Part shown: one piece after another, positions 56,558 to 64,000 of the stretch
How the letters are laid out: the number at the start of each line of letters is the position of its first letter
Numbering within the stretch: position 1 is the first letter of the stretch
Source of the DNA: Paractinoplanes abujensis
Lineage (GTDB): Bacteria; Actinomycetota; Actinomycetes; Mycobacteriales; Micromonosporaceae
Direction: 5' to 3'
Assembly: GCF_014204895.1 (NCBI RefSeq)
Contig: NZ_JACHMF010000001.1
Span: 9,176,001 to 9,240,000 of the forward strand
DNA: 64,000 nt
Program-made: the position numbers and the translations under genes
The notes under the pieces: model-generated
What the model was told of the DNA's origin: nothing
What the model saw: the letters and a program-made list of their open reading frames with translations, nothing else
Databases searched by the model: none

Positions 56558-57525
56558 GCGGACAGCTGCCGGCGCTGGCCGTCACCCCCGATGCCCGGCA
56601 CGGAGTCACCGTCGCGGCCCGCGACCTCGCCACGGCGGCGGAGGCGGCAACCGGCCGACGCCTCACCGTCGCGTCCGGCACCCTCCTCGGGGAGCACCCG
56701 CCGGAACGCGCGCATCTGCACTTCACCGACCGGCTCTGGGCCGGCTCGCCGGAAGAGGCGGCCGCCCTCGTGGAACGCATCGCCGCCCGTACGGCGCTGA
56801 CCGTCACCCTGCACGACGTGCCGCAGGCCTCCGACGGGCCGCGCAACCTGCCGCGCCGCACCGACTGCTACGCCCGCGTGGCCGCCGTCGCACGCGGAGT
56901 GGTCGTCAACAGCCGGCACGAGGCGGCGCACCTGGCCGAGGTGGGCATCGTGCCCCGGGCGCTCGGTGTGGTGCCCCTGCCCGTCACACCGGCGCCCGCC
57001 GGGGTCGTCCCTGCCAACGATCACCGCGATGTCGCCGTCCTCGGCTTCTTCTATCCGGGCAAAGGCCACGCGGAAGTGGTCGACGCGATGGCCGCGGGGA
57101 CACGCTTCACCGTCCTCGGCGGCCCGTCCGCCGGTCACGAAGCCGACCTGCGGGCCTTCACCGAACGGGCCGAGGCGCGGGGAGTCACGGTCGAAGTGAC
57201 CGGATACGTGCCCGAGGACGACCTGATCGCCCGCTGCCGCGCGGTCACCGTGCCCGTCGTGGCCCACCGGCACTTCTCGGCCTCCGGCTCCCTCGCCACC
57301 TGGATCGCCGCCGGTCGCCGCCCGCTCGTCGTAGAGAGCCGCTACACCCGCGAGATGGCGTCGCTGCGGCCGGGAACCGTCCACCTGGTCCCCGCCGGCG
57401 AGCTCGCCGCCGCCCTGGCCGACCCCGGCCCGACCTGGCTGGCGGAGGACGCGGTCACCCGGCCGCACCTCGACGACACCGCCGCCGCCTACCTCCGCTG
57501 GTGGACAGGAGACGTCACATGGTGA
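56554..57525 (+). CDS. Glycosyltransferase family 4-like, short
   Basis: 323 residues, GT-B fold with a reduced N-terminal half. LTVTLHDVPQASDGPRNLPR, GVVVNSRHEAAHLAEVG and LGVVPLPVTPAPAG lead into the donor part DVAVLGFFYPGKGHAEVVDA and VTGYVPEDDLIARCRAVTVP. The HRHFSASGSLATWIAAGRRP segment stands in place of the usual glutamate pair. GTG start overlapping the WcbI-like stop. Confidence 0.82.
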   Translation: MSGQLPALAVTPDARHGVTVAARDLATAAEAATGRRLTVASGTLLGEHPPERAHLHFTDRLWAGSPEEAAALVERIAARTALTVTLHDVPQASDGPRNLPRRTDCYARVAAVARGVVVNSRHEAAHLAEVGIVPRALGVVPLPVTPAPAGVVPANDHRDVAVLGFFYPGKGHAEVVDAMAAGTRFTVLGGPSAGHEADLRAFTERAEARGVTVEVTGYVPEDDLIARCRAVTVPVVAHRHFSASGSLATWIAAGRRPLVVESRYTREMASLRPGTVHLVPAGELAAALADPGPTWLAEDAVTRPHLDDTAAAYLRWWTGDVTW

Positions 57526-58796
57526 ACGGCCGATCCGTGCCCGGCAACCGCTGGGACCTGCTCGACGGCATCGAACCCGAACGGCCGCCCACCGTGTCGG
57601 TCGTCGTCGTGCACTACCAGCAGCAGGCCGAGCTCGACCGGACGCTCGCGGCCCTGCGGCGGCAGACCCATCCGGCGGACCGTACGGAAGTCGTCGTGGT
57701 CGACGACGGGTCCCCCGAACCGCCCCGGGTCCCGGCCGGGGTGCGGCTGCTGCGCCAGGCCGACGAGGGTTTCCGCGCGGCGGCGGCCCGCAACCTCGGC
57801 GCGTCCGCCGCGACCGGGGACGTGCTCTGCTTCCTCGACGCCGACACCGTGCCCGAACCCGGCTACCTCACGCGGATGGCCCGGCTGCCGGCCCTCGCCC
57901 CCGAGGCGGTCGTCGTGGGCCGGCGCCGGCACGCCGACCTGGCCGGGCTGCCCGTCGACGCCCCCGTCGAGGAGGCCGGCCCCGCGGGCGAACTGCCCGA
58001 GCCGCAGTGGCTGCGCGACGGCTACCGGCTCTCCCACGACCTGCTCGACGCCGACGACCGGTCCTACCGGTACGTGATCAGCGCCGCGCTCGGCTGCTCG
58101 CGCTGGTTCTTCGAGCGGGTCGGCGGGTTCGACGAGACCTTCACCGTGTACGGCGGCGAGGACTGGGAGTGGGCGTACCGGGCCTGGCTCGGCGGTGCCG
58201 TGCTGGCCCACGTGCCCGACGCGGTGGCCTGGCACGACGGGCCCGACTGGGCGGGGCGCGACCTCGACGACCCGGCCCGGCGGGCCCGCAAGGACGACGA
58301 GACGCTGCTGCTGACCGACCGCATCCCGGTCGCCGGTTCCCGCGGGCACGGGCTGCGCAGCGCCGGCGTGGACGTCGCGATCCGGCTCGGCTCGGCGCCC
58401 TCCCCGGCGGCGGCGTTCGTCTGCGTCGACTCGCTGCTCGCGGTGCTGCCCTCGGCGGTGGTGAGCGTGCCGCCGGAGTTCGCCGCACTGTTCGTCGCGG
58501 ACCAGCGGGTGACCAGCGGTGGTGCGGAGCCCGCGGCGCGGGTCCTCGTCGACGTGCCGCAGGCGGTGCGGGTCGACCGTGCTGCCAAGGAACTGCGCGA
58601 GGCGGTGGACTCGGTCGGTGTCGGCACCCTCGGGACCGTTCTGCTCGGCCCCGTGCGCATCGACTCCGCGCGGGCCCGGGCCCGCCGCACGGTGTGGGGG
58701 AAGGAGCTCTTCGAGACGCGCGCTGTGTCCTCGGCGTTGGCGGCCCCGCTCGGCGCCGACCCCGGCCTGGCCGGCTACCTCGGTGGGTGGGACTGA
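57519..58796 (+). CDS. Glycosyltransferase family 2 with extra C-terminal domain
   Basis: 425 residues. The GT-A core has VSVVVVHYQQQAELDRTLAA, VVVVDDGSPEPPRV, DVLCFLDADTVPEPGYL (DxD) and VGGFDETFTVYGGEDWEWAY, related to the minus-strand gene at 51533. About 135 further C-terminal residues (VDSLLAVLPSAVVSVPPEFA) have no recognised family. ATG 57519, or GTG 57522 with a GTGA overlap. Last gene of the plus-strand arm. Confidence 0.88.
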   Translation: MVNGRSVPGNRWDLLDGIEPERPPTVSVVVVHYQQQAELDRTLAALRRQTHPADRTEVVVVDDGSPEPPRVPAGVRLLRQADEGFRAAAARNLGASAATGDVLCFLDADTVPEPGYLTRMARLPALAPEAVVVGRRRHADLAGLPVDAPVEEAGPAGELPEPQWLRDGYRLSHDLLDADDRSYRYVISAALGCSRWFFERVGGFDETFTVYGGEDWEWAYRAWLGGAVLAHVPDAVAWHDGPDWAGRDLDDPARRARKDDETLLLTDRIPVAGSRGHGLRSAGVDVAIRLGSAPSPAAAFVCVDSLLAVLPSAVVSVPPEFAALFVADQRVTSGGAEPAARVLVDVPQAVRVDRAAKELREAVDSVGVGTLGTVLLGPVRIDSARARARRTVWGKELFETRAVSSALAAPLGADPGLAGYLGGWD

Positions 58797-58828
58797 CCTT
58801 TCCGGCCGTCGCTTGCCGGCCTCGCTTC

Positions 58829-59494
58829 TCAGCCGGCCAGCGCCTCCTGGACCGTCGTCTCCTGACGGCCCAGGAAGACCGGGTCGCGCCGGGTGACGAC
58901 GTCGGCCACGGCTTTGAGCACCGCACCCCGCTCCCGTACGACCGAGTTGCGCCACGGCTCCGAGTAGACGCGCACCGAGTCGTCGCCCACCCCGGTGGCC
59001 TCGATGCCCAGCGTGCGGCAGAGCGCCACCGCGCGGTCGATGTGGTAGGTCTGCGTGACGACGATCGCCTCACCCACCCCGAAGATGCGCTTGGCCCGCG
59101 CACACGAGTCGTACGTGTCGAAACCCGCATAGTCCAGGGCGATCCGCGAAGCGGGCACACCCCGGGCCACCAGGTAGACCTCCGAGGAACCAGGCTCGTC
59201 GTACTCCCAGCGCGAGTGGTCGCCCGACACCAGAATGGCCCGCACCTTGCCCGCATCGAGCAGCCGCTTGGCGATGTCGAGCCGCGCCGCCAGGAACGGC
59301 GAGGGCGACCCGTCGTCGTAGACCTGGGCGCCCAGCACGATCGCGACCGGTGCCGCGGGCACGCCGGCCTCGCTGTAGACGTGACCCCGCGCCGAGCCCC
59401 GGGTCCACAACTCGCCGCCCGCCGAGGCCAGCACCCCGAGCGCCACCACGAGCGCCCCGGCCGTCAGCCCCCGCCGCACCCACCGCCCCCGCAT
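58829..59494 (-). CDS. SanA/YdcF-type (DUF218) membrane protein
   Basis: 221 residues from the ATG at 59494 (GTG 59503 possible). One N-terminal membrane helix (LTAGALVVALGVLASAGGEL) is followed by a DUF218 domain outside the membrane: PVAIVLGAQVYDDGSPSPFL, ILVSGDHSRWEYDEP, VYLVARGVPASRI and IVVTQTYHIDRAVALCRTLG. SanA of E. coli affects envelope permeability to vancomycin; the activity is unknown. It lies beside the sugar cluster and is convergent with it. Confidence 0.88.
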   Translation of the reverse strand: MRGRWVRRGLTAGALVVALGVLASAGGELWTRGSARGHVYSEAGVPAAPVAIVLGAQVYDDGSPSPFLAARLDIAKRLLDAGKVRAILVSGDHSRWEYDEPGSSEVYLVARGVPASRIALDYAGFDTYDSCARAKRIFGVGEAIVVTQTYHIDRAVALCRTLGIEATGVGDDSVRVYSEPWRNSVVRERGAVLKAVADVVTRRDPVFLGRQETTVQEALAG

Positions 59495-59852
59495 GATCCT
59501 CACCCGCGAAACGATGCCAGCCCGTGTCAACAACCCGTCGCTTGCCCGCACACGGTAGGCCCTTCGGCGGCCGGCCCCGGACTTGTCCACAATTCCGGGC
59601 CGTCCACGTTGAGATGCTGGATGGGCCTCGGCGGGCCTTGACTCGTTGTCCACATGGCGTCCGCGGTAGAACTGGTGGATCTTCGGTGATGGTCTGACCC
59701 GTGTTCCCCAGGCGTCCGTACGGCTGCCTTCCGGCTGAGCTGTCGGCCGTCGCCGAGGCCATAACCAGGCAGGGAATGTGACGTAACAGGAGCTTGGCTA
59801 GAAGTGTCCACCCCTGCCCGGCGGTGTGCCACCCGGTTCACTCGCTCCATGC
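59495..59852. promoter_or_regulatory. Spacer with two perfect DnaA boxes
   Basis: 358 bases without a gene and richer in A/T than its surroundings. Perfect DnaA boxes TTGTCCACA lie at 59583-59591 and 59646-59654, same orientation, 63 bases apart (six helical turns). The rest up to the IS110 remnant shows nothing I can name. Confidence 0.45.
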
Positions 59853-60148
59853 ATGGTCGATCAGCCCGGAGTCGGTCCGGTCAGCGCCGCGCAACTACTG
59901 ATCACCGCCGCAGACAGCCCACAACGGTTGCGCTCGGAAACCAGCACCACGCAGCCACCCGCGCCTACATCGAACGCAGAACCACCCAAGGCCTGAGCCC
60001 ACGCGACATCAAACGCTGCCTCAAGCGCTACATAGCCCGCGACATGTTCTCCCACGTCCAACAAGCCCTGCGCCACCACGCCCTGCAAAAAACAACACTC
60101 CCGCAGGGTCGGCAGGGCCTGATCCACTCGGACGGGCAGCTCCCGTAG
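59853..60148 (+). pseudogene. Remnant of an IS110-family transposase
   Basis: Two pieces of the C-terminal IS110 transposase domain in different frames. Piece one (from 59853) reads MVDQPGVGPVSAAQLLITAA then DSPQRLRSE, the family's helix-hairpin-helix-like block. Piece two (from about 59942) reads HHAATRAYIERRTTQGLSP and RDIKRCLKRYIARDMF, the conserved end of the protein. In intact members about 45 residues separate these blocks, so an internal deletion and a frame change have occurred. The N-terminal DEDD catalytic domain is gone. No inverted repeats are expected in this family. Confidence 0.72.
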
Positions 60149-60443
60149 CGACGGTCTGCCCGGCCAGGCAGTGTCCTGCCGATCGTCAAAGCGGGATTGA
60201 AGCGACGAGCGGTAGAGGGCCGCTTCCGGAATTGCGGGTGACCCGGATTCACCGTTGTCCGAGTCAGCGTTCCCCACGTTTCGCTGCCGCGTGGTCAGGG
60301 GGCACCACTGGCGGCGGCCTGCCCGACCCGGCGGACGCTCCGCAGCGACGGCCGGTCGGCTGGGACGCCGCCACCTGTGGCGAAGGCTCGACTGGTGGGG
60401 TACGCGGCAGCGGTGCGGAAGGTGGGCGGGGCAGGATGGGCCG
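60149..60443. other. Spacer between IS110 remnant and GNAT gene
   Basis: 295 bases. The GNAT frame stays open upstream of its chosen start, but that extension is arginine-rich simple sequence and not credible as protein. I see no other gene, repeat or promoter. Confidence 0.4.
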
Positions 60444-61166
60444 GTGCCCACAACTGCCGAGCTTGCCGATGTGACCGGGGCCGACCCGTTGACGATGTGG
60501 GCCGCCGAGCGGCCGGGGGCCTCGATCTGGGCTGTTCCGGGCGCTGCGGTGGTGGCCGCGCCGGGGTTGTCGCGCCGGGATCGGCTGGTGGTTCACGGTG
60601 AGCCGGGTGCGGTGGCGGCGTTGCTGGGGAAGGTGCTGCCGGAGGTGGGGCCGTCGTTCCGGCCGCTGGGTGCCGAGGAGCTCGTGGTGGCGGTAGCCGA
60701 GCGCGTGCCCGGTTTGTCGGTGGCGGGCCGGTTCGCGTGGATGGAGACGAGCACGCCGCCGGGCGAGCCGAACGAAGCGGGGGAGCCGCGCTGGCTCCGG
60801 GAGGGTGAGCTGGGCGAGGCGGCCGCGTTGCTGGCGGAGGCGTTTCCGGCGTCCTACGCCCAGGTCGGCGCGGCCGGGGTGGCCCGGTGGGCCGGTCTGC
60901 GGGACGAGGGCGGGCGCCTCGTGGCGATAGCGGCTGACGCCTGGTCGAGCCCGCGTACGGGTTTCCTGGCGGGCGTCACCACCCGGCCCGGCCATCGGGG
61001 GAGGGGCCGGGCGGCGACGCTGTGCTCGTTCGTCGTCAGGGAGTTGCTGCGCGGCCGGGAGCGGGTGGCTCTGTTCGCCGATTACGACAATGTGGCGGCG
61101 GTGGCCACGTACCGGAAGCTCGGTTTTGCCCTCGGTCCGCTGGCCGCCGCCCACCAGGTCAGCTGA
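60444..61166 (+). CDS. GNAT-family N-acetyltransferase
   Basis: 240 residues from the GTG at 60444 (VPTTAELADVTGADPLTMW). The C-terminal half is the GNAT domain. The acetyl-CoA pyrophosphate loop is in GVTTRPGHRGRGRAATLCSF (R-x-x-G-x-G/A type), followed by VALFADYDNVAAVATYRKLG. The N-terminal half is a degenerate partner domain, as in tandem-GNAT proteins. Substrate unknown. It overlaps the convergent beta-glucosidase gene by eight bases at the stops. Confidence 0.85.
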   Translation: MPTTAELADVTGADPLTMWAAERPGASIWAVPGAAVVAAPGLSRRDRLVVHGEPGAVAALLGKVLPEVGPSFRPLGAEELVVAVAERVPGLSVAGRFAWMETSTPPGEPNEAGEPRWLREGELGEAAALLAEAFPASYAQVGAAGVARWAGLRDEGGRLVAIAADAWSSPRTGFLAGVTTRPGHRGRGRAATLCSFVVRELLRGRERVALFADYDNVAAVATYRKLGFALGPLAAAHQVS

Positions 61167-63405
61167 TCGTGAACGTGGCCCGGAGCAGGTCGCGTTCGCG
61201 GGAGCTGGGGCCGACCAGCAGTTCGAAGTCGCCGGCCTCGACGACGCGGCGGCCGTCCGCGGTGACCAGGGAGCAGGCCGCCGCGGGCAGTTCGAGGTCG
61301 ACCGTGACCTGCGACTGCGGGGGCACCGGGACCTGCCGGTACGCCTTCAGCTCGCGGCCCGCCCAGGTGACCGATGTGACCAGGTCGCTGATGTAGACCT
61401 GCACGGTCTCCAGGGCGGGGCGGGTGCCGCTGTTGGTCAGGGTGACCGTCGCGCGCACGGTGTCCGACGCGCCGACCGCCGGGGTGGTGACGGTCAGGTC
61501 CCCGTACGAGATGGTGGTGTAGGACAGTCCCTCGCCGAACGCGAACAGCGGGTCCTGCGTGAGGTCGGCGTAGCGGCTGCCGTGCTGCCCGCGGATCGTG
61601 TTGTAGTAGACCGGCTGCTGTCCGACGTGCCTGGCGACCGACAGGGGCAGGCGGCCGCTCGGTTCGATCAGGCCCAGCACCAGTTCGGCGATGGCCCGGC
61701 CGCCGCGCATGCCGGGGTTGAAGGCCTGGATGATCGCGGCCGCGTTGAGGGCCGAGGGCGGGAGCACGGTCGGCTTCGAGTTGACCAGCACGACGATCAT
61801 CGGGGTCTTGGTGGCCGCGATCGCGTCGAGCAGGGCGATCTGGCCGCCCAGCAGTTCCAGCGTCGCGGTCGACTTGTGCTCGCCGGTCAGGTTGACCGTG
61901 TCGCCCACCACCACGACCGCGTAGTCGGAGCGCAGCGCCTTGTCGCGGGCCACGTCGATCATGTGGTGGTCGATCGGGGCGCCCTGCGAGATCGGGGGCC
62001 GGGGCTGCCCGTCGGGGTACGTGTCACCCTCGGGGTCGGCCACCAGGCGCTCGATCTCGGCGCCGCGCGCGTATTCGATCACCCAGTTGGCCGGGGCGAC
62101 CGTCTTGAAGCCGTCGAGCACCGTCTCGGTCAGTTCGCGCGGGTGGCCGTCGGGCAGCCAGTCGACCTGACCGGAGTCGCCGGCCCAGTCGCCCAGCTGC
62201 GCCGACACGTCGTCGGCGTTGGGGCCGAGGACCGCGATCCGGCGGAACTTGGCCGACGGGTCGACGGGCAGCACGCCGTCGTTCTTCAGCAGCACCAGCG
62301 AACGCCGGGCCACCTCGAGGTTGAGCTCGGCGTGCTCGGCAGAGCCGATCACCGTGCCGATCAGCTCGGGCGAGGGCGCGCGGGGGTTCTCGAACAGGCC
62401 CAGCTCGAACTTGAGACGCAGGATCCGCCGGACGGCGTCGTCGATCTCCTCCTCGGCCAGCAGCCCGCGCTCGACCGCCTCCTGCGCGCCCTCGAAGAAG
62501 CCCGGAGTGACCATGACCAGGTCGTTCCCGGCTTTCACGGCGACCGCGGCGGCCTCCGCGTAGTCGGCGCACACCCTCTGTTCCCAGACCATGCGCCCGA
62601 CGTTGTCCCAGTCGGTGACGAGCGTGCCGGTGAAGCCCCACTCGCCCTTGAGCACGTCGTTGAGCAGCCACTTGTTGGCCGTGATGGGCACGCCGTCCAT
62701 CGACTGGTAGCCGAGCATGAAGACCCGGCAGCCCTCCTTGGCGACGCGCTCGAACGGCGGCAGGAACCACGAGCGCAGCTTGCGCGGGCTGATGTCGGCC
62801 TCGCTGGCGTCGCGGCCGCCCTGTGTCTCGGAGTAGCCCGCGAAGTGTTTGGCCGTGGCCAGGATCGCGGTCGGGTCGCCGAGGCCGCCGCCCTGATAGC
62901 CCCGGATCATCGCCGAGCCCAGTTCGCCGATCAGGAACGGGTCCTCGCCGAACGTCTCGTCGACCCGGCCCCAGCGCAGGTCGCGGGTGATGCACAGGAC
63001 GGGGGAGAAGGTCCAGTGAATGCCCGTGGCCGCCACCTCGACGGCGGTGACCCGGGCGACCCGCTCGAGCAGCTCCGCGTCCCAGCTGGCGGCCATCCCG
63101 AGCTGGGTCGGGAAGATCGTCGCGCCCGGCCAGAACGAGTGGCCGTGGATGCAGTCCTCCGCGGTGAGCAGCGGAATCTGCAGCCGGGTCTTGGCGACCA
63201 GATCGATCGCCTCGAGCATTTTCGCCGGGGAGGTGTGCAGGATCGAGCCCGCCAGCTTCTCGCTGACGATCTCCTTCACATCACCCCGGGCGTCCAGCTG
63301 GAGCATCTGCCCCACCTTCTCGGGCAGGGACATCCGGCCCAGAAGATCGTCGACACGCTGGTCGACGGGGAGCGATGCATCCCGGTACGGGACGTCAGCA
63401 GGCAC
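61159..63405 (-). CDS. bglX: Glycoside hydrolase family 3 beta-glucosidase
   Basis: 748 residues, no signal peptide, so probably intracellular. The GH3 barrel has AEDCIHGHSFWPGATIFPTQ, WTFSPVLCITRDLRWGRVDE, ATAKHFAGYSETQGGRD (K186-H187) and the nucleophile D265 in TLVTDWDNVG. The alpha/beta sandwich has RRSLVLLKNDGVLPV and IVVLVNSKPTVLPPSALNAA. A C-terminal FnIII-like domain contains LFAFGEGLSYTTISYGDL. Likely cleaves short beta-glucosides or xylosides. Single gene with a LacI-type palindrome 72 bases upstream of its start. The bglX symbol is by family resemblance. Confidence 0.93.
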   Translation of the reverse strand: MPADVPYRDASLPVDQRVDDLLGRMSLPEKVGQMLQLDARGDVKEIVSEKLAGSILHTSPAKMLEAIDLVAKTRLQIPLLTAEDCIHGHSFWPGATIFPTQLGMAASWDAELLERVARVTAVEVAATGIHWTFSPVLCITRDLRWGRVDETFGEDPFLIGELGSAMIRGYQGGGLGDPTAILATAKHFAGYSETQGGRDASEADISPRKLRSWFLPPFERVAKEGCRVFMLGYQSMDGVPITANKWLLNDVLKGEWGFTGTLVTDWDNVGRMVWEQRVCADYAEAAAVAVKAGNDLVMVTPGFFEGAQEAVERGLLAEEEIDDAVRRILRLKFELGLFENPRAPSPELIGTVIGSAEHAELNLEVARRSLVLLKNDGVLPVDPSAKFRRIAVLGPNADDVSAQLGDWAGDSGQVDWLPDGHPRELTETVLDGFKTVAPANWVIEYARGAEIERLVADPEGDTYPDGQPRPPISQGAPIDHHMIDVARDKALRSDYAVVVVGDTVNLTGEHKSTATLELLGGQIALLDAIAATKTPMIVVLVNSKPTVLPPSALNAAAIIQAFNPGMRGGRAIAELVLGLIEPSGRLPLSVARHVGQQPVYYNTIRGQHGSRYADLTQDPLFAFGEGLSYTTISYGDLTVTTPAVGASDTVRATVTLTNSGTRPALETVQVYISDLVTSVTWAGRELKAYRQVPVPPQSQVTVDLELPAAACSLVTADGRRVVEAGDFELLVGPSSRERDLLRATFTIS

Positions 63406-63476
63406 GTGCGCCTCCGGTCGTCATGACCGCGGTGGCACGGTCTGCGAAACACGAACAACCGGGAGTCTTCCAGCCC

Positions 63477-63507
63477 GGAACCGGTTACGGGAGACCAGGC
63501 CGGTTCC
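63477..63507. promoter_or_regulatory. Inverted repeat with a LacI-type AACCGGTT core upstream of bglX
   Basis: GGAACCGG (63477-63484) and CCGGTTCC (63500-63507) form an eight-pair inverted repeat. The first arm contains the palindrome AACCGGTT (63479-63486) within GGAACCGGTTAC, like operators of LacI-family sugar repressors. It could also act as a weak terminator for the small gene at 63520. No LacI gene is in the window. Confidence 0.4.
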
Positions 63508-63519
63508 GGAACTTTTCAC

Positions 63520-63753
63520 TTAGTTGTCAGTATCGGTCTCCTCGATGCTCGGCACCTCGATGCCGGCGGCCTCCAGAGCGTCGCGCCGGGCCTCGGCCGC
63601 CTCCTTCTCGCGCTCGACGAGGGTGGCGTATTCGACCAGCACGGACGGGTCGTCGGTGTCTTCCACGCGGTCGAAGAACCGCTGCGTGGTGCGAACCGCT
63701 TCCGCGTACGCCGCCGCGGCTTCCCGGAGGGCAATGATCGTCTTGTCAGCCAT
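63520..63753 (-). CDS. Small acidic helical protein, function unknown
   Basis: 77 residues from the ATG at 63753 (MADKTIIALREAAAAYAEAV); an ATG at 63765 would add four. Rich in Ala, Glu, Asp and Arg with heptad-like spacing (EYATLVEREKEAAEARRDAL), so probably a coiled-coil. No cysteine, no membrane segment and no family recognised. Its codon bias looks normal. Divergent from argC with about 155 bases between starts. Confidence 0.65.
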   Translation of the reverse strand: MADKTIIALREAAAAYAEAVRTTQRFFDRVEDTDDPSVLVEYATLVEREKEAAEARRDALEAAGIEVPSIEETDTDN

Positions 63754-63865
63754 GGATGAAGTCATATCACCAGGGGACGACACCGGCCCGGTCGAGAACC
63801 CTCCGGTGGGCCCGTCGGGGCCGGCCGGGAACAACTCGGACGGGGAATGGTGTTGCCGGGCCCTA

Positions 63866-64000
<135 letters not shown>

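Noticed and set aside
58829..59653. Longer start for the SanA-like gene at 59653
   Set aside because: The extra 53 residues precede the membrane helix, lack any feature and run through the DnaA-box spacer.
59804..60148. Intact small gene of 114 codons
   Set aside because: Its C-terminal half is the end of an IS110 transposase and the upstream block is in another frame, so it is a remnant.

Overview
The window is 64 kb of very GC-rich DNA (about 73% by eye) from an actinobacterium, most likely of the Micromonosporaceae (Actinoplanes-like). The evidence is the gene order carB-pyrD-(bioA)-pyrF-mihF-gmk-rpoZ-coaBC-metK-priA-def-fmt-rsmB-rpe-rib genes-hisEG-infC-rpmI-rplT-pheST-argC. This matches the conserved actinobacterial block also known in Mycobacterium and Streptomyces. 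Other signs are the actinobacteria-type mIHF, the helicase-dead PriA, many GTG starts and many 4-base GTGA/ATGA stop-start overlaps. The first gene (carB) and the last (argC) are cut by the window edges.

Layout. 1-10.3 kb: pyrimidine synthesis with an embedded biotin aminotransferase gene, then mIHF, guanylate kinase, RNA polymerase omega, CoaBC and SAM synthetase. 10.4-20.3 kb: priA on the minus strand, an orphan cytochrome P450, the formyl-peptide genes def and fmt, the rRNA methylase rsmB, a septum-formation-type lipoprotein, ribulose-phosphate epimerase and a REC-GGDEF regulator. 20.3-24.3 kb: an FMN riboswitch followed by ribD, ribE, ribBA and ribH. 24.3-29.4 kb: two paralogous secreted proteins, an amino-acid-type ABC importer, hisE, hisG and a small membrane protein. 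29.4-36.8 kb: infC (AUC start), rpmI and rplT, an rRNA methylase, a zinc dehydrogenase and pheST, with several RNA leader structures.

36.8-63.9 kb is a 27-kb accessory block between pheT and argC, which are close together in many actinobacteria. It holds a small CxxCxGxG membrane protein and a three-gene cassette: a membrane-anchored degenerate ATPase, a HerA/VirB4-like ATPase and a proline-rich candidate substrate. It also holds an SDR, a lone MazF/PemK-like protein, a Tat-exported M28 peptidase, a DUF3616 protein, a MacB-type ABC exporter, an LLM oxidoreductase, a divergent seven-gene surface-glycan cluster (six glycosyltransferases and a WcbI-like protein), a SanA-like protein, an IS110 remnant, a GNAT, a GH3 beta-glucosidase and a small acidic protein.

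The conserved part supplies nucleotides, cofactors, translation factors and tRNA charging. The accessory block looks mostly devoted to the cell envelope. The strongest candidate for an undescribed system is the cassette at 37.2-43.4 kb. A recurring oddity is that several spacers, and one linker inside priA, are built of strand-skewed G/C tandem repeats.
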